Positions 42,810 through 51,815 of a DNA stretch of 64,000 nucleotides are shown here, one piece after another; the first letter of the stretch is position 1; the number at the start of each line of letters is the position of its first letter. The position numbers were made by a program, and so were the translations under genes. The notes beneath the pieces were generated by a model, which was not told the DNA's origin, did not search any database, and worked only from the letters and a program-made list of their open reading frames with translations. The stretch is taken from the NCBI RefSeq assembly GCF_902488755.1, contig NZ_CABTXF010000002.1, positions 1-64,000 on the forward strand, given 5' to 3'. The stretch comes from an uncultured Murdochiella sp. (lineage in GTDB: Bacteria > Bacillota > Clostridia > Tissierellales > Peptoniphilaceae).

Positions 42810-45038
42810 GTGGAAATTGCGCTCATGGCATCGTTTATTGCCGGCGTTATTTTTGCGGAAGAGGGAGTGTTTGCGATAGGATGTGTTCTTGCTTTTCTGC
42901 TCTTTCGCAAGCAAAGAAAGTGGAGCATAGCATTCTTATTGGGAATACTTGTATTTTTTGTTTTTTCTTCCCACGATATGCCAAACACGCAAAAGACGTT
43001 CAGGGAAGGGGAAGCAGAGAAGTCCGATTCCATAGTTTCTGCGCTTTTTCGCGAGGAAGAGGGGGCAGAAAGAAAAGAAAGTAAGCAGGACTCTCCTATA
43101 AAAGGGTTGCGGAAAAAGGCGGAAGCGTTTTTTGATGCAAAAGGCGGTGCGTCTTTTGCGCTGCTTAAGCGCGTGCTTATGGGCGCAGACGTTCAGGGGT
43201 CGTTTTCTCTACAAGAGGATATGCGCACTCTCGGATTGGCGCATTTGCTTGCGGCAAGCGGCTTACACGTTCATCTGCTGTTTTCTTGGGGGATGGCGAT
43301 TCTGGCCTTTTCTCCTCTTTCCCGACGACAAATTGCCGCGATTTTGCTCGTCGCATTGTTCGGCTATGCTGCGTTTTTGTCTTTTCCGGCATCTATTTTG
43401 CGCGCGTGGTTGTTTTTGTGCTTTCAAGAAGTGGCGATCGCGCAAAAACGCGAATTGCATCCGGCAAAAGCGTGGTTGTTCGCCTTGAGTGTTATTCTTC
43501 TTTTTCAACCCTACCGTGTGGGAGATCTTGGCTTGCGTCTGTCCTTTCTCTGTGCTGCCGCCGGTGCCTTTGTGCACGCTATCGAACAGCTTCGGGAGAG
43601 CGGAGGCGTGCTTCGGCGGTCTTTTCGGCGTTCCTTTTGGATTAGTCTTTTTACCTTGCCGGTATTAGCTGGTGCAGGTATTGCGCAAACGCCTTCCACA
43701 TTACTTGCCAATTTGTTTGCCATACCTGCTTTTTCTGTCTTGTTCGCTTTGGGCATTCTCTCTCTTGTTAGTTCGCTTCTGCCTTTGTCTTTTCTTTCCG
43801 AGCTTTGTATTTTGTTCTATCGCTTGGGTTACGGCGTGTTTTCGCTGCTGCTCAAAGGGCTTACAGCAATTGCTCTGCCAGGATATACATTTTCGTTTTC
43901 CATGGAAGGACTTGCTCTCTACGTTCTGCTTGTTTTCTTGTTGCTTGCCGCACAACTGGGGTGGCTTACGCAATTCAAGATGCAAAGACAAAGAGAAGAT
44001 GCGCATGGTTTCTTGTTTTGGCAGAAACGAAATCGACTGTGTCAAGTGCTATCTCTGTGGCTTGTTTTTACTGTGCTTCGACAAGTATTGCTTCTGCCTT
44101 TTCTTCCCCCTTCCTTGGAAGCATTGGATGTGGGACAAGGCGACTGTTTTCTCATCCGGTATGGAAAAGAGGCGGTGCTTGTGGATACCGGAGGCAAAAA
44201 GAATTATCGAACGGGAGAGAATATCCAGGCGGAGACGGTGGTTTCGATGCTGCGGGAACGAGGGATAAACCGATTGCAAGGCATTTTTATCTCGCATGAT
44301 GATTATGACCACGACGGTAATTTGAGGGGCATACGGCAAAGGATGCCGGTGGAGGAAGTGATTACCGCACCGGCGGCGGATGAAAGAACGTATCCGGAAA
44401 AACGAATCGGCTCTTCCCATCGGCAGGTCAATACAGGGGAACGATGGCTACTGAAGAATAAGCGACTACCATGGGAAAAGCCACTTGTTTTCACCGTTCT
44501 TCAAGCGGGACAGTGGGACGCTAAGGATAAAAACAATCATGGTCTGGTGCTTTTTTTGGAATGGGGCGGAGGTGTACTGTTTATGGGAGATCAGGAGCAG
44601 GATGAGGCTGTGGCGCAGGCGCTGCCTTCTGGAATTGCTCTACTGAAAGTGGCACATCACGGATCGCGAAGAGGCACATCGGATGCCCTGCTTTCACGTA
44701 TATGTCCGGAACAAGCCATCATTAGTTGTGGGAAGAAGAACCGCTACGGGCATCCCGCGCCATCCACCCTTAGACGTTTACAGAAACATGGGATTTTCTG
44801 GCATCGCACAGATCAGGAAGGAACAATACTGTATCGTGAGAATCTATTTCCATGGGGAAAACGGCTGGTCGCGCAAACAGAAAAACAGCAGCGCACGACG
44901 GCACTGCTGTGGGAAATGCTATGGAGTCTTCCGGTTATTGTCGCAATACAGGGGATACGGCAGGCGGATCCGCTCCAAAATCCAGCGGGAGTCGTTGGGA
45001 GGAGATGCAAAGCACGAGACCGATACAAATCATGTTGA
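42810..45038 (+). CDS. comEC: DNA uptake channel ComEC/Rec2, short N-terminus
   Basis: Membrane channel for single-stranded DNA in natural transformation. The ComEC competence domain, with many helices, begins near the segment LAHLLAASGLHVHLL (about 130-145). It is followed by a metallo-beta-lactamase-like domain with SHDDYDHDG near 495-503 and AHHGSRRGTS. The first 100 residues hold only two short helices and a charged linker, so the usual OB-fold (DUF4131) looks mostly missing. GTG 42810 follows AAAGGAG. The last 35 residues are antisense to rodA (104-base tail overlap) and are not ComEC-like. A TGCAAAC inverted repeat lies just upstream. Confidence 0.85.
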   Translation: MEIALMASFIAGVIFAEEGVFAIGCVLAFLLFRKQRKWSIAFLLGILVFFVFSSHDMPNTQKTFREGEAEKSDSIVSALFREEEGAERKESKQDSPIKGLRKKAEAFFDAKGGASFALLKRVLMGADVQGSFSLQEDMRTLGLAHLLAASGLHVHLLFSWGMAILAFSPLSRRQIAAILLVALFGYAAFLSFPASILRAWLFLCFQEVAIAQKRELHPAKAWLFALSVILLFQPYRVGDLGLRLSFLCAAAGAFVHAIEQLRESGGVLRRSFRRSFWISLFTLPVLAGAGIAQTPSTLLANLFAIPAFSVLFALGILSLVSSLLPLSFLSELCILFYRLGYGVFSLLLKGLTAIALPGYTFSFSMEGLALYVLLVFLLLAAQLGWLTQFKMQRQREDAHGFLFWQKRNRLCQVLSLWLVFTVLRQVLLLPFLPPSLEALDVGQGDCFLIRYGKEAVLVDTGGKKNYRTGENIQAETVVSMLRERGINRLQGIFISHDDYDHDGNLRGIRQRMPVEEVITAPAADERTYPEKRIGSSHRQVNTGERWLLKNKRLPWEKPLVFTVLQAGQWDAKDKNNHGLVLFLEWGGGVLFMGDQEQDEAVAQALPSGIALLKVAHHGSRRGTSDALLSRICPEQAIISCGKKNRYGHPAPSTLRRLQKHGIFWHRTDQEGTILYRENLFPWGKRLVAQTEKQQRTTALLWEMLWSLPVIVAIQGIRQADPLQNPAGVVGRRCKARDRYKSC

Positions 45039-46083
45039 TGAGCTGGAATGTGCCGCCGTTGGAGAGAAAAGGAAGCGGAATGCCAGTCAGTGGCATTAGT
45101 CCGATGGTCATGCCGATGTTCTCAAAGATGTGAATAAAGAGCATGGCCGCTACGCCTACACAAAAGGAGGCGGAAAACATGTCCTTCGCTCTTTTGGCAA
45201 TTCGCAGAATGCGCACCAAAACGATGGCATAGAGCAGAATGAGAAGAAGACCGCCGATGAAACCGAATTCTTCCGCCAAGACGGCAAAAATATAGTCCGT
45301 ATCTCGTTCCGGGATAAAGCCGAATTGAGTTTGCGTTCCTTTTAGAAATCCCTTGCCGAACAATTGTCCGGAGCCGATGGCAATGAGCCCCTGATAGGTT
45401 TGATAGCCGCTGCCCATAATATCGCGCATGGGATTAAAAAAATTCAGGATGCGGTCTTGCTGCATGGGGGTGAGATGTTGATAGAACAGAGGTGTGGCAA
45501 CGATGACCACGACGAGTGCGGCGAGGATATAGCCCCAGTGAATGTTCGCGTAGAAGATCATCAGGGCGAGAAAAAACACAAATACAGCAGCGGTTCCGAA
45601 ATCCGGTTGTTTCAAAATGAGAAGAATCGGAACCCCCATAATGGCGGCGAGCAGCAAAATGGTCGTGATTTTATTCATGCGATGCTGATACCGTTCTAAC
45701 AACATCGCCATGGCTAACATAATGGCGATTTTCGCAAATTCAGAAGGTTGAAAGGTGATAGGTCCGAGACGCAGCCACGAACGCGCGCCCCAGGCATCTT
45801 CTCCGATTCCAAAGAGCATGGTGGAGACAAGGAGAAAAATCGCTGCTCCATAAGCAGGAAATGCCAACTTTTTGAGGTAATCCGCATCCACAAATTGAAA
45901 AACGACAATGAACAGCAGTCCGATGGCGGTAGCGGCAAATTGCGATTTTAAGGCGTGCCATTGCCCTCCGCGTGAGGCGGTCGCGGAAAAAACGACAAAA
46001 AAACCACACAGACTTAATCCCAAAACAGCGAGCAATAACAGCCAATCGAACTGGGCGAACTCTTTTTTGCTGCGATTAAACAT
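44935..46083 (-). CDS. rodA: SEDS peptidoglycan polymerase RodA
   Basis: 382 residues with about ten membrane helices, making glycan strands for cell elongation together with a class B PBP. SEDS motifs are visible: SWLRLGPITFQPSE near 103, KQPDFGTA near 160, and the RodA-type GFIPERDTDYIFAVLAEE near 265. FtsW is less likely because of that last motif. SD AAAGGA before the start on the minus strand. No mre or PBP2 gene is nearby. Confidence 0.88.
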   Translation of the reverse strand: MFNRSKKEFAQFDWLLLLAVLGLSLCGFFVVFSATASRGGQWHALKSQFAATAIGLLFIVVFQFVDADYLKKLAFPAYGAAIFLLVSTMLFGIGEDAWGARSWLRLGPITFQPSEFAKIAIMLAMAMLLERYQHRMNKITTILLLAAIMGVPILLILKQPDFGTAAVFVFFLALMIFYANIHWGYILAALVVVIVATPLFYQHLTPMQQDRILNFFNPMRDIMGSGYQTYQGLIAIGSGQLFGKGFLKGTQTQFGFIPERDTDYIFAVLAEEFGFIGGLLLILLYAIVLVRILRIAKRAKDMFSASFCVGVAAMLFIHIFENIGMTIGLMPLTGIPLPFLSNGGTFQLINMICIGLVLCISSQRLPLDFGADPPAVSPVLRQ

Positions 46084-46190
46084 GTGTTTCCTTTCTTTTC
46101 TTTCCTTCTCAGCACAAACGGGAAGAAGCTATTGGCAGAATCTACGAAGAAATCTTTCCCGACGAAACAACCGGAAAGATGCGGACGGTT

Positions 46191-46218
46191 TTGTTTCTTG
46201 CGTGAACTTTATTATAAT
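46191..46218 (+). promoter_or_regulatory. Promoter of nth
   Basis: -35 TTGTTT (46191-46196), 16-base spacer, -10 TATAAT (46213-46218), 55 bases before nth. Confidence 0.6.
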
Positions 46219-46272
46219 AGACTTCAACGATTTTCGGAAACAAATCCGGACAGGACAGAAAAGGAGATCGCC

Positions 46273-46923
46273 GTGAAACGAATGACCAAGAAGGAAGCGC
46301 GGGAAATCATCACCATGCTGCGGGAAGCGCATCCGAATGCCAAAGGGGAACTCGTGGCAGAGAATCCCTTTCAGCTTTTGATCGCCACCATGTTAAGCGC
46401 GCAGACGACGGATAAACAAGTCAATCGTGTAACCCCAGCGTTATTCAAAGCGTATCCTACTCCCGAAGCACTGGCGAAAGCAGAGCAGAGCGAGGTGGAA
46501 GAGTACATTCACTCCATTGGTTTTTTTCGAACCAAGGCAAAGAATATCATTCATACCGCAGCCCTGTTGGAAGAAGAATTCAACGGCGAAGTTCCCCAGG
46601 AGATTTCTCTTTTGGTGACGCTTCCCGGCGTGGGGCAGAAAACCGCTAATGTCGTTGCTTCCAATGCGTTCGGCGTGCCTGCCATTGCCGTCGATACCCA
46701 CGTGTTTCGCGTATCCAACCGTTTAGGGCTTTCTGCTTCAAAGGATGTGTCCGCGTGCGAGGAAGACCTAAAGCGTCTTCTTGACCGCGACGTGTGGTCG
46801 GAAGCGCATCACCTGTTGATTTTTCAAGGGCGCTATGTTTGTAAAGCGCGCCGTCCGGAATGCGACCGTTGTAACCTTCGTGCGCATTGCCGTTATTATG
46901 AGGCTTCTTCATGCGTATCGTAG
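46273..46923 (+). CDS. nth: Endonuclease III
   Basis: Bifunctional DNA glycosylase/AP lyase for oxidised pyrimidines. The helix-hairpin-helix LPGVGQKTANVV (117-128) holds catalytic Lys123, and Asp141 is in AVDTHVFRVSNR. The 4Fe-4S cluster is at Cys190, Cys197, Cys200 and Cys206 (C-x6-C-x2-C-x5-C). 216 residues. GTG 46273 follows AAGGAGA with proper spacing; the frame is open upstream but unlike the family. It overlaps the next gene by 13 bases. Confidence 0.95.
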   Translation: MKRMTKKEAREIITMLREAHPNAKGELVAENPFQLLIATMLSAQTTDKQVNRVTPALFKAYPTPEALAKAEQSEVEEYIHSIGFFRTKAKNIIHTAALLEEEFNGEVPQEISLLVTLPGVGQKTANVVASNAFGVPAIAVDTHVFRVSNRLGLSASKDVSACEEDLKRLLDRDVWSEAHHLLIFQGRYVCKARRPECDRCNLRAHCRYYEASSCVS

Positions 46924-48311
46924 TCATTGGCGGCGGAGCGGCAGGAGTTTGTGCCGCTGGGCTATTAAGCCGTCCGGATCTACTTTCTGCTCTGCTTCAT
47001 GAAGCGGATTCCCAAGAAATCACGGCTGGTGTGAAACGCCAAATGCCCATTTCGCCAAAAACGAAAACCGATGCGCTTTCGAACACCACTTCTATTGGAA
47101 ATAATTCTCCCACGGAGATTTTGGTATTGGAAAAAGGCGATGCGCTCTTGCGCAAACTTCGCGCTACGGGGAACGGACGCTGCAATTTTACGAATGCGCA
47201 CGTTTCGACGCAACATTATACGGGAGAAAGCGCAGAACGGACAGCGCCGGTTCTTGCACGCTTTGGCTTTCGTCAGGCGGTACGCTTTTTTTCGCTTTTA
47301 GGAATACCCTATACTACGTTGGAAAGTGGGATGACGTACCCGATGACACTGCGTGCCGATACGGTTGCCGACCGCCTGATGGAATGGATGAAGAGTGCGG
47401 GTGTTTCGGTGCGAACCGATTGTTCGGTGGAAAAGCTGAACCGACAGGATACATGTTTTGCTCTGACACTTTCTACCGGAGAGCGGATTACGGCGGATAT
47501 CGTCCTTCTTGCCACCGGCGGAAGTTATGGAATTGGAAAAAAAGAGTGGTCAAATGGCTATACGCTGGCAAAAGAAGCGGGACATCGTCTGACGAGACTG
47601 CATCCCGGAATCGTTCCTCTTGCTGTTCGGGAAACGGTACGCACAGCAGCGCTTTCCGGCGTAAAGGTCAAAGCGCAGATTTCCGCACAGGAACAGTGTA
47701 TTACGGATGATGTGCTTTTTACTGCGTACGGTCTTTCCGGAACGGGCATTTTGCGGATATCCAATCGCGTTTTGGATGCGCTAAACGACATGCGTCAAAC
47801 GTCGCCGTCTCGTAAAGAGAAAGAAAAGGAAAATAAGGCTGTGTCGCTAACGGTCAATCTTCTTCCGGAGCGAAAAGAAGAAGAATGGCTTGGCTACCTT
47901 TCTGCATTGGCGGAGCGCTTTCCGAACATTGCATTAAAGACGTTATTTCGCGGAATTTTGCCGGCGCAGATTGTGGACGAGCTTCTTATCGAATGCCGGT
48001 TGTCTGGTGAAAGCATCTCCACTGTAGAAGAGGCAGCCCGTCTGCTTCATCGAGCTTGTCACTGGGACTTTTCTGTTATTGGAGCGCATAAGAACGACCA
48101 TGGTCAAGTGACCTGTGGCGGAGTGGATACCGGGCAATGGAATAACCAAACGATGGAATCTACCCTTTGTCCGGGACTCTATCTGGTCGGCGAGGTACTC
48201 GACATTCAAGGGGAATGCGGAGGATATAACCTGCACTGGGCATGGGCAAGTGCCTTGGCGGCGGCAGAGGCGATAGAGAAAACCGCTCGTGAAAAAGTGG
48301 GTTGTGTATAA
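46911..48311 (+). CDS. BaiN/HI0933-family flavoprotein
   Basis: 466 residues. FAD-binding GGGAAG is at the start, with GNGRCNFTN near 90 and a C-terminal GECGGYNLHWAWASG-like seal (GGYNLHWAWAS). It belongs to the YhiN/BaiN family of NAD(P)/FAD-dependent oxidoreductases. Between the dinucleotide motif and the EILVLEK strand there is an extra polar segment of about 40 residues that relatives lack. It is coupled to nth by overlap. The natural substrate is unknown. Confidence 0.87.
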   Translation: MRIVVIGGGAAGVCAAGLLSRPDLLSALLHEADSQEITAGVKRQMPISPKTKTDALSNTTSIGNNSPTEILVLEKGDALLRKLRATGNGRCNFTNAHVSTQHYTGESAERTAPVLARFGFRQAVRFFSLLGIPYTTLESGMTYPMTLRADTVADRLMEWMKSAGVSVRTDCSVEKLNRQDTCFALTLSTGERITADIVLLATGGSYGIGKKEWSNGYTLAKEAGHRLTRLHPGIVPLAVRETVRTAALSGVKVKAQISAQEQCITDDVLFTAYGLSGTGILRISNRVLDALNDMRQTSPSRKEKEKENKAVSLTVNLLPERKEEEWLGYLSALAERFPNIALKTLFRGILPAQIVDELLIECRLSGESISTVEEAARLLHRACHWDFSVIGAHKNDHGQVTCGGVDTGQWNNQTMESTLCPGLYLVGEVLDIQGECGGYNLHWAWASALAAAEAIEKTAREKVGCV

Positions 48312-48389
48312 TGAGAGAATACTACCGTCTGAAGTAAGGCATATGAATATGCGATTGGCTGATCGCGTTGTGGGGAGAAGGGAGAAGGC

Positions 48390-51300
48390 ATGGCGTTTAA
48401 GAGCTTACCGGAAAATGTGCGTGAAGGAGAGATCGAACGCAGTAAAGTCTGGAAAGAAATGGATTTGCTGCATCGCTCTGTGGAAGAACGCGAGGGGAAG
48501 AAAAAATTTGTGTTCTTCGACGGTCCGCCGACGGCAAACGGTCGTCCGGGCATTCATCACGTCATTTCTCGAACATTGAAGGATATGACCAACCGCTATA
48601 AGACGATGGAAGGATATCAGGTTCGCCGAAAAGCGGGCTGGGATACCCATGGCTTGCCGGTGGAAATTGAAGTAGAGAAAGCTCTTGGTTTTCACCAGAA
48701 AAGCGAGATTGAAGCCTATGGCGTAGAAGCCTTTAATAAAAAATGCCGTGAATCCGTATTCCGCTATCGTGATCTTTGGACGGATATGTCCGAGCGCATG
48801 GCGTTTTTGGCGGATATGGAGCATCCCTACATTACGTTGGACAACGACTATATTGAGACGGTATGGCACCTGCTGCATAATTTTCATGAACGCGGCTTAG
48901 TCTATAAAGGCGCGAAAATTCTCCCGTATTGCCCGCGCTGTGGTACAGGTCTTGCTTCCCACGAAGTGGCACAGGGTTATCGCGAAGACGAAGTCACTAC
49001 CGTATATGCGAAATTTCCGGTAAAAGGCAAAGAGAACGAGTATTTTCTTGCTTGGACAACGACACCGTGGACGCTGCCGTCCAATGTGGCGCTTACCGTG
49101 CATCCCGACGTAGAGTATGTGAAAGTGCGCCAGGGCGAGGAGATTTACTATCTTGCTAAAGAGCTGATGGATGGCGTGTTGAAAAAAGAATACGGGTCTG
49201 TGGAAGTGCTGGAAACCATGAAGGGCAAGGATCTCGAATACCGAGAATATGAACAGCTTTTGCCTTTTATCAATGTGACGGGAAAGGCCTTTTTCGTGAC
49301 GCTTGCCGACTATGTCACCACCACCGACGGTACGGGAATCGTCCATACGGCTCCGGCATTTGGTGAAGACGATAACCGAACCGGAAGACGTTATGATTTG
49401 GCGTATGTCAATCCGGTCAATGAACAGGGAGCGTTCGCAGAAGGCCCGTATAAGGGAACCTTCGTTATGGATGCCGATCCGGAAGTGATTCAGTATCTGC
49501 GCGAACACAACCGGCTGTATGCGAAGCAGAAGATTACGCATAATTATCCGCATTGCTGGCGTTGCGGCACGCCGCTTATTTACTACTCTAAGCCGTCTTG
49601 GTACATCAATGTTACGCAGTTCAAAGAACAGATGGTGGAGGAAAACTGCAAGGTGGAATGGTATCCCGACTATGTCGGTGAGAAACGCTTTGGAAACTGG
49701 TTGGAAAATCTGAACGACTGGGCGCTTTCAAGGAGCCGCTACTGGGGTACGCCGCTAAACATCTGGGTGTGCGAAGATTGTGGACATCAGCATTCCATTG
49801 GTTCGCGCAAGCAGCTGGCGGAAGAAGCGCGGGAGGATATAGACGATAGCATCGAGCTGCACCGTCCATATGTCGATAACGTTACTTTGACGTGCCCGGA
49901 ATGCGGAGGCATTATGCACCGTGAAGAGGACGTTATTGACGTTTGGTTTGATTCCGGTGCGATGCCCTTTGCACAGCGTCATTATCCGTTTGAACACAAG
50001 GATGATTTTGAGGCGGAATATTTTCCGGCGGATTTTATCAGCGAAGGCATTGATCAAACACGCGGTTGGTTTTACTCGCTGATGGCCATTTCTGTGCTTT
50101 ATGCCGGACGTTCGCCCTATCGCCGTGTTTTGGTTAACGATCTGATTTTGGACAAAAACGGGCAGAAGATGTCCAAGTCCAAAGGCAATACGCTGGATCC
50201 TTTTGCCCTCTTTGATGAGTATGGTGCGGATGCGGTGCGTTTCTACTCCTTGTACGTATCGCCGCCGTGGTTGCCGACACGTTTTGACGTGACCGGATTA
50301 AAAGAGGTGCAGTCGAAATTTTTCCGCACCATTAAGAATGTCTACGCGATGTTTGCCCTCTATGCGAACACGAATGAATGGGATCCGCGCACATTCGATT
50401 GTCCGGTGGAAAAACGTCCCGAAATTGACCGCTGGCTGCTTTCTCGTTTCCATTCTTTAGTACGGCAGTATCATTGCGACATGGATCGTTTCGATTACAA
50501 CCGCGTAGTTCATGCGATTTCTGACTTTGTTGTGGAGGATTTTTCCAACTGGTATATCCGTCGTAATCGCAATCGCTTCTGGTCTTCGGAAGAAACGCCG
50601 GAGAATCAGGCGGTATTCCGTACCACTTGGGAAGTGTTGTACGGTCTTTCCAAACTGATTGCTCCTGTTACGCCATTTTTGGCAGATGAGCTATATCAAG
50701 CGCTGACGCAGGGGGAAGAGATGGATTCGGTGCATCTCGAGTATCAGGTGCAGGCGGACGAAGGGGTCATCGATGAGGCTCTTGAGAAGAAAATGGATTT
50801 GGTGCGCCGTCTGGTGAATCTCGGACGTGCGGCGCGTGAAGACGCCGGCATAAAAGTGCGTCAGCCGCTTTCCGCCATTCGCGTGGATCGATCCTTAAAG
50901 AGCATTGTAGACAACTTAGACAAGCTGATTGCGGAAGAACTCAATGTTAAGGAAGTCATCTACTCCGATGATTTGGATCGTTTCATGCAAGTTTCGCTCA
51001 AGCCTAATTTTAAGGTTGCCGGTAAAGTACTGGGGGCAGATATGAAGGCGTTTGCCAAATATCTTGCGGAGACTGCCGCACGGAAGTTCTTGCAAAAGCT
51101 GCACAACGGAGCGATTACTCTGCCGTTAAACGGACACGATGTGACGGTTACGGAAGATCATGTTTTAGTCAACTACCAGGCGAAAGAAGGATTCGATGTA
51201 ACCTCTGACCATGATACGTTCGTTGTATTGGAGACATCGCTGACGCCGGAACTGATTGACGAAGGCTATGTGCGCGAATTTATTTCCAAAGTGCAGCAGA

Positions 51301-51512
51301 TGCGAAAAAATAACGGCTATGATGTGTCCGACCGCATTACCATTCGTTATTGCGCGAAAGAGGACGTGGCGAAGGTGCTGGAAAACGCGTCAGGACAAAT
51401 TCAGAGCGAGACGCTATCCACCGTGTTCGACCGGGTGGACGAAGCCGAAGGGGAGACAGTGGATATCAATGGTCATGAAGTAACCATTGCGGTAAACAAA
51501 CGGGAAGAATAA
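48390..51512 (+). CDS. ileS: Isoleucyl-tRNA synthetase, type 2 (eukaryote-like)
   Basis: 1040 residues charging tRNA-Ile. The HIGH-equivalent is GIHH (54-57) after PTANG; GWDTHGLPVE follows. The CP1 editing domain spans about 200-400, and KMSKS is at 593-597. Zinc-like pairs CPRC, CWRC, CEDC and CPEC are present. The PTANGRPGIHH and RKAGWDTHGLPVE wording and the long C-terminal region mark the type-2 form, which in other bacteria tolerates mupirocin. SD GGGAGAAGG before ATG 48390. No T-box fits in the 78 bases upstream; a TATAAT at 48307 may be the -10. Confidence 0.95.
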   Translation: MAFKSLPENVREGEIERSKVWKEMDLLHRSVEEREGKKKFVFFDGPPTANGRPGIHHVISRTLKDMTNRYKTMEGYQVRRKAGWDTHGLPVEIEVEKALGFHQKSEIEAYGVEAFNKKCRESVFRYRDLWTDMSERMAFLADMEHPYITLDNDYIETVWHLLHNFHERGLVYKGAKILPYCPRCGTGLASHEVAQGYREDEVTTVYAKFPVKGKENEYFLAWTTTPWTLPSNVALTVHPDVEYVKVRQGEEIYYLAKELMDGVLKKEYGSVEVLETMKGKDLEYREYEQLLPFINVTGKAFFVTLADYVTTTDGTGIVHTAPAFGEDDNRTGRRYDLAYVNPVNEQGAFAEGPYKGTFVMDADPEVIQYLREHNRLYAKQKITHNYPHCWRCGTPLIYYSKPSWYINVTQFKEQMVEENCKVEWYPDYVGEKRFGNWLENLNDWALSRSRYWGTPLNIWVCEDCGHQHSIGSRKQLAEEAREDIDDSIELHRPYVDNVTLTCPECGGIMHREEDVIDVWFDSGAMPFAQRHYPFEHKDDFEAEYFPADFISEGIDQTRGWFYSLMAISVLYAGRSPYRRVLVNDLILDKNGQKMSKSKGNTLDPFALFDEYGADAVRFYSLYVSPPWLPTRFDVTGLKEVQSKFFRTIKNVYAMFALYANTNEWDPRTFDCPVEKRPEIDRWLLSRFHSLVRQYHCDMDRFDYNRVVHAISDFVVEDFSNWYIRRNRNRFWSSEETPENQAVFRTTWEVLYGLSKLIAPVTPFLADELYQALTQGEEMDSVHLEYQVQADEGVIDEALEKKMDLVRRLVNLGRAAREDAGIKVRQPLSAIRVDRSLKSIVDNLDKLIAEELNVKEVIYSDDLDRFMQVSLKPNFKVAGKVLGADMKAFAKYLAETAARKFLQKLHNGAITLPLNGHDVTVTEDHVLVNYQAKEGFDVTSDHDTFVVLETSLTPELIDEGYVREFISKVQQMRKNNGYDVSDRITIRYCAKEDVAKVLENASGQIQSETLSTVFDRVDEAEGETVDINGHEVTIAVNKREE

Positions 51513-51536
51513 TCGATTTTTCCGTTTCCTTGCTTT

Positions 51537-51590
51537 TCAAAAACAGGCAACGTATCTTTGTTAGAAGGTGCTTGCCTGTTTTTTTTGTTT
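51537..51590 (+). terminator. Terminator of ileS
   Basis: AAACAGGCAA (51541-51550) pairs with TTGCCTGTTT (51572-51581) across a 21-base loop, followed by T residues. Confidence 0.78.
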
Positions 51591-51636
51591 TTCTTGAAAC
51601 GGCAGAATTTCGATTCCACGCATCCGGGCGGTTCAC

Positions 51637-51665
51637 TTGACAAAATGGTTCGATGCGTGTATCCT
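51637..51665 (+). promoter_or_regulatory. Promoter P1 of rpoBC
   Basis: TTGACA (51637-51642), 17-base spacer, TATCCT (51660-51665). Confidence 0.75.
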
Positions 51666-51685
51666 AAAAAAGAATTTTGAATTTT

Positions 51686-51730
51686 CGCTCGTTTTAACGA
51701 GTTTACCCCCGGCGTGTCTTGACAGGGGTT
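51686..51730 (+). promoter_or_regulatory. Leader hairpins upstream of rpoB
   Basis: Downstream of P1 the RNA has CTCGTT/AACGAG, then ACCCC and TGTC pairing with GACA and GGGGT, followed by a T-rich stretch. An attenuator is possible, but the stems are short. Confidence 0.4.
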
Positions 51731-51748
51731 CTTTTGTTGTGCTAATAT
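51719..51748 (+). promoter_or_regulatory. Possible promoter P2 of rpoBC
   Basis: TTGACA (51719-51724), 18-base spacer, TAATAT (51743-51748). The -35 falls inside the leader hairpin, so one of the two readings may be accidental. Confidence 0.45.
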
Positions 51749-51815
51749 TTGAAGCTGTCTAATAGCAAAGTTTTTTCGTTCCGGTTTTTCGTTTTGCGGT
51801 AAAGAAGGGGTGTTT

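Noticed and set aside
48312..48389. T-box leader of ileS
   Set aside because: Only 78 bases are available, with no T-box core sequence or terminator/antiterminator pair.
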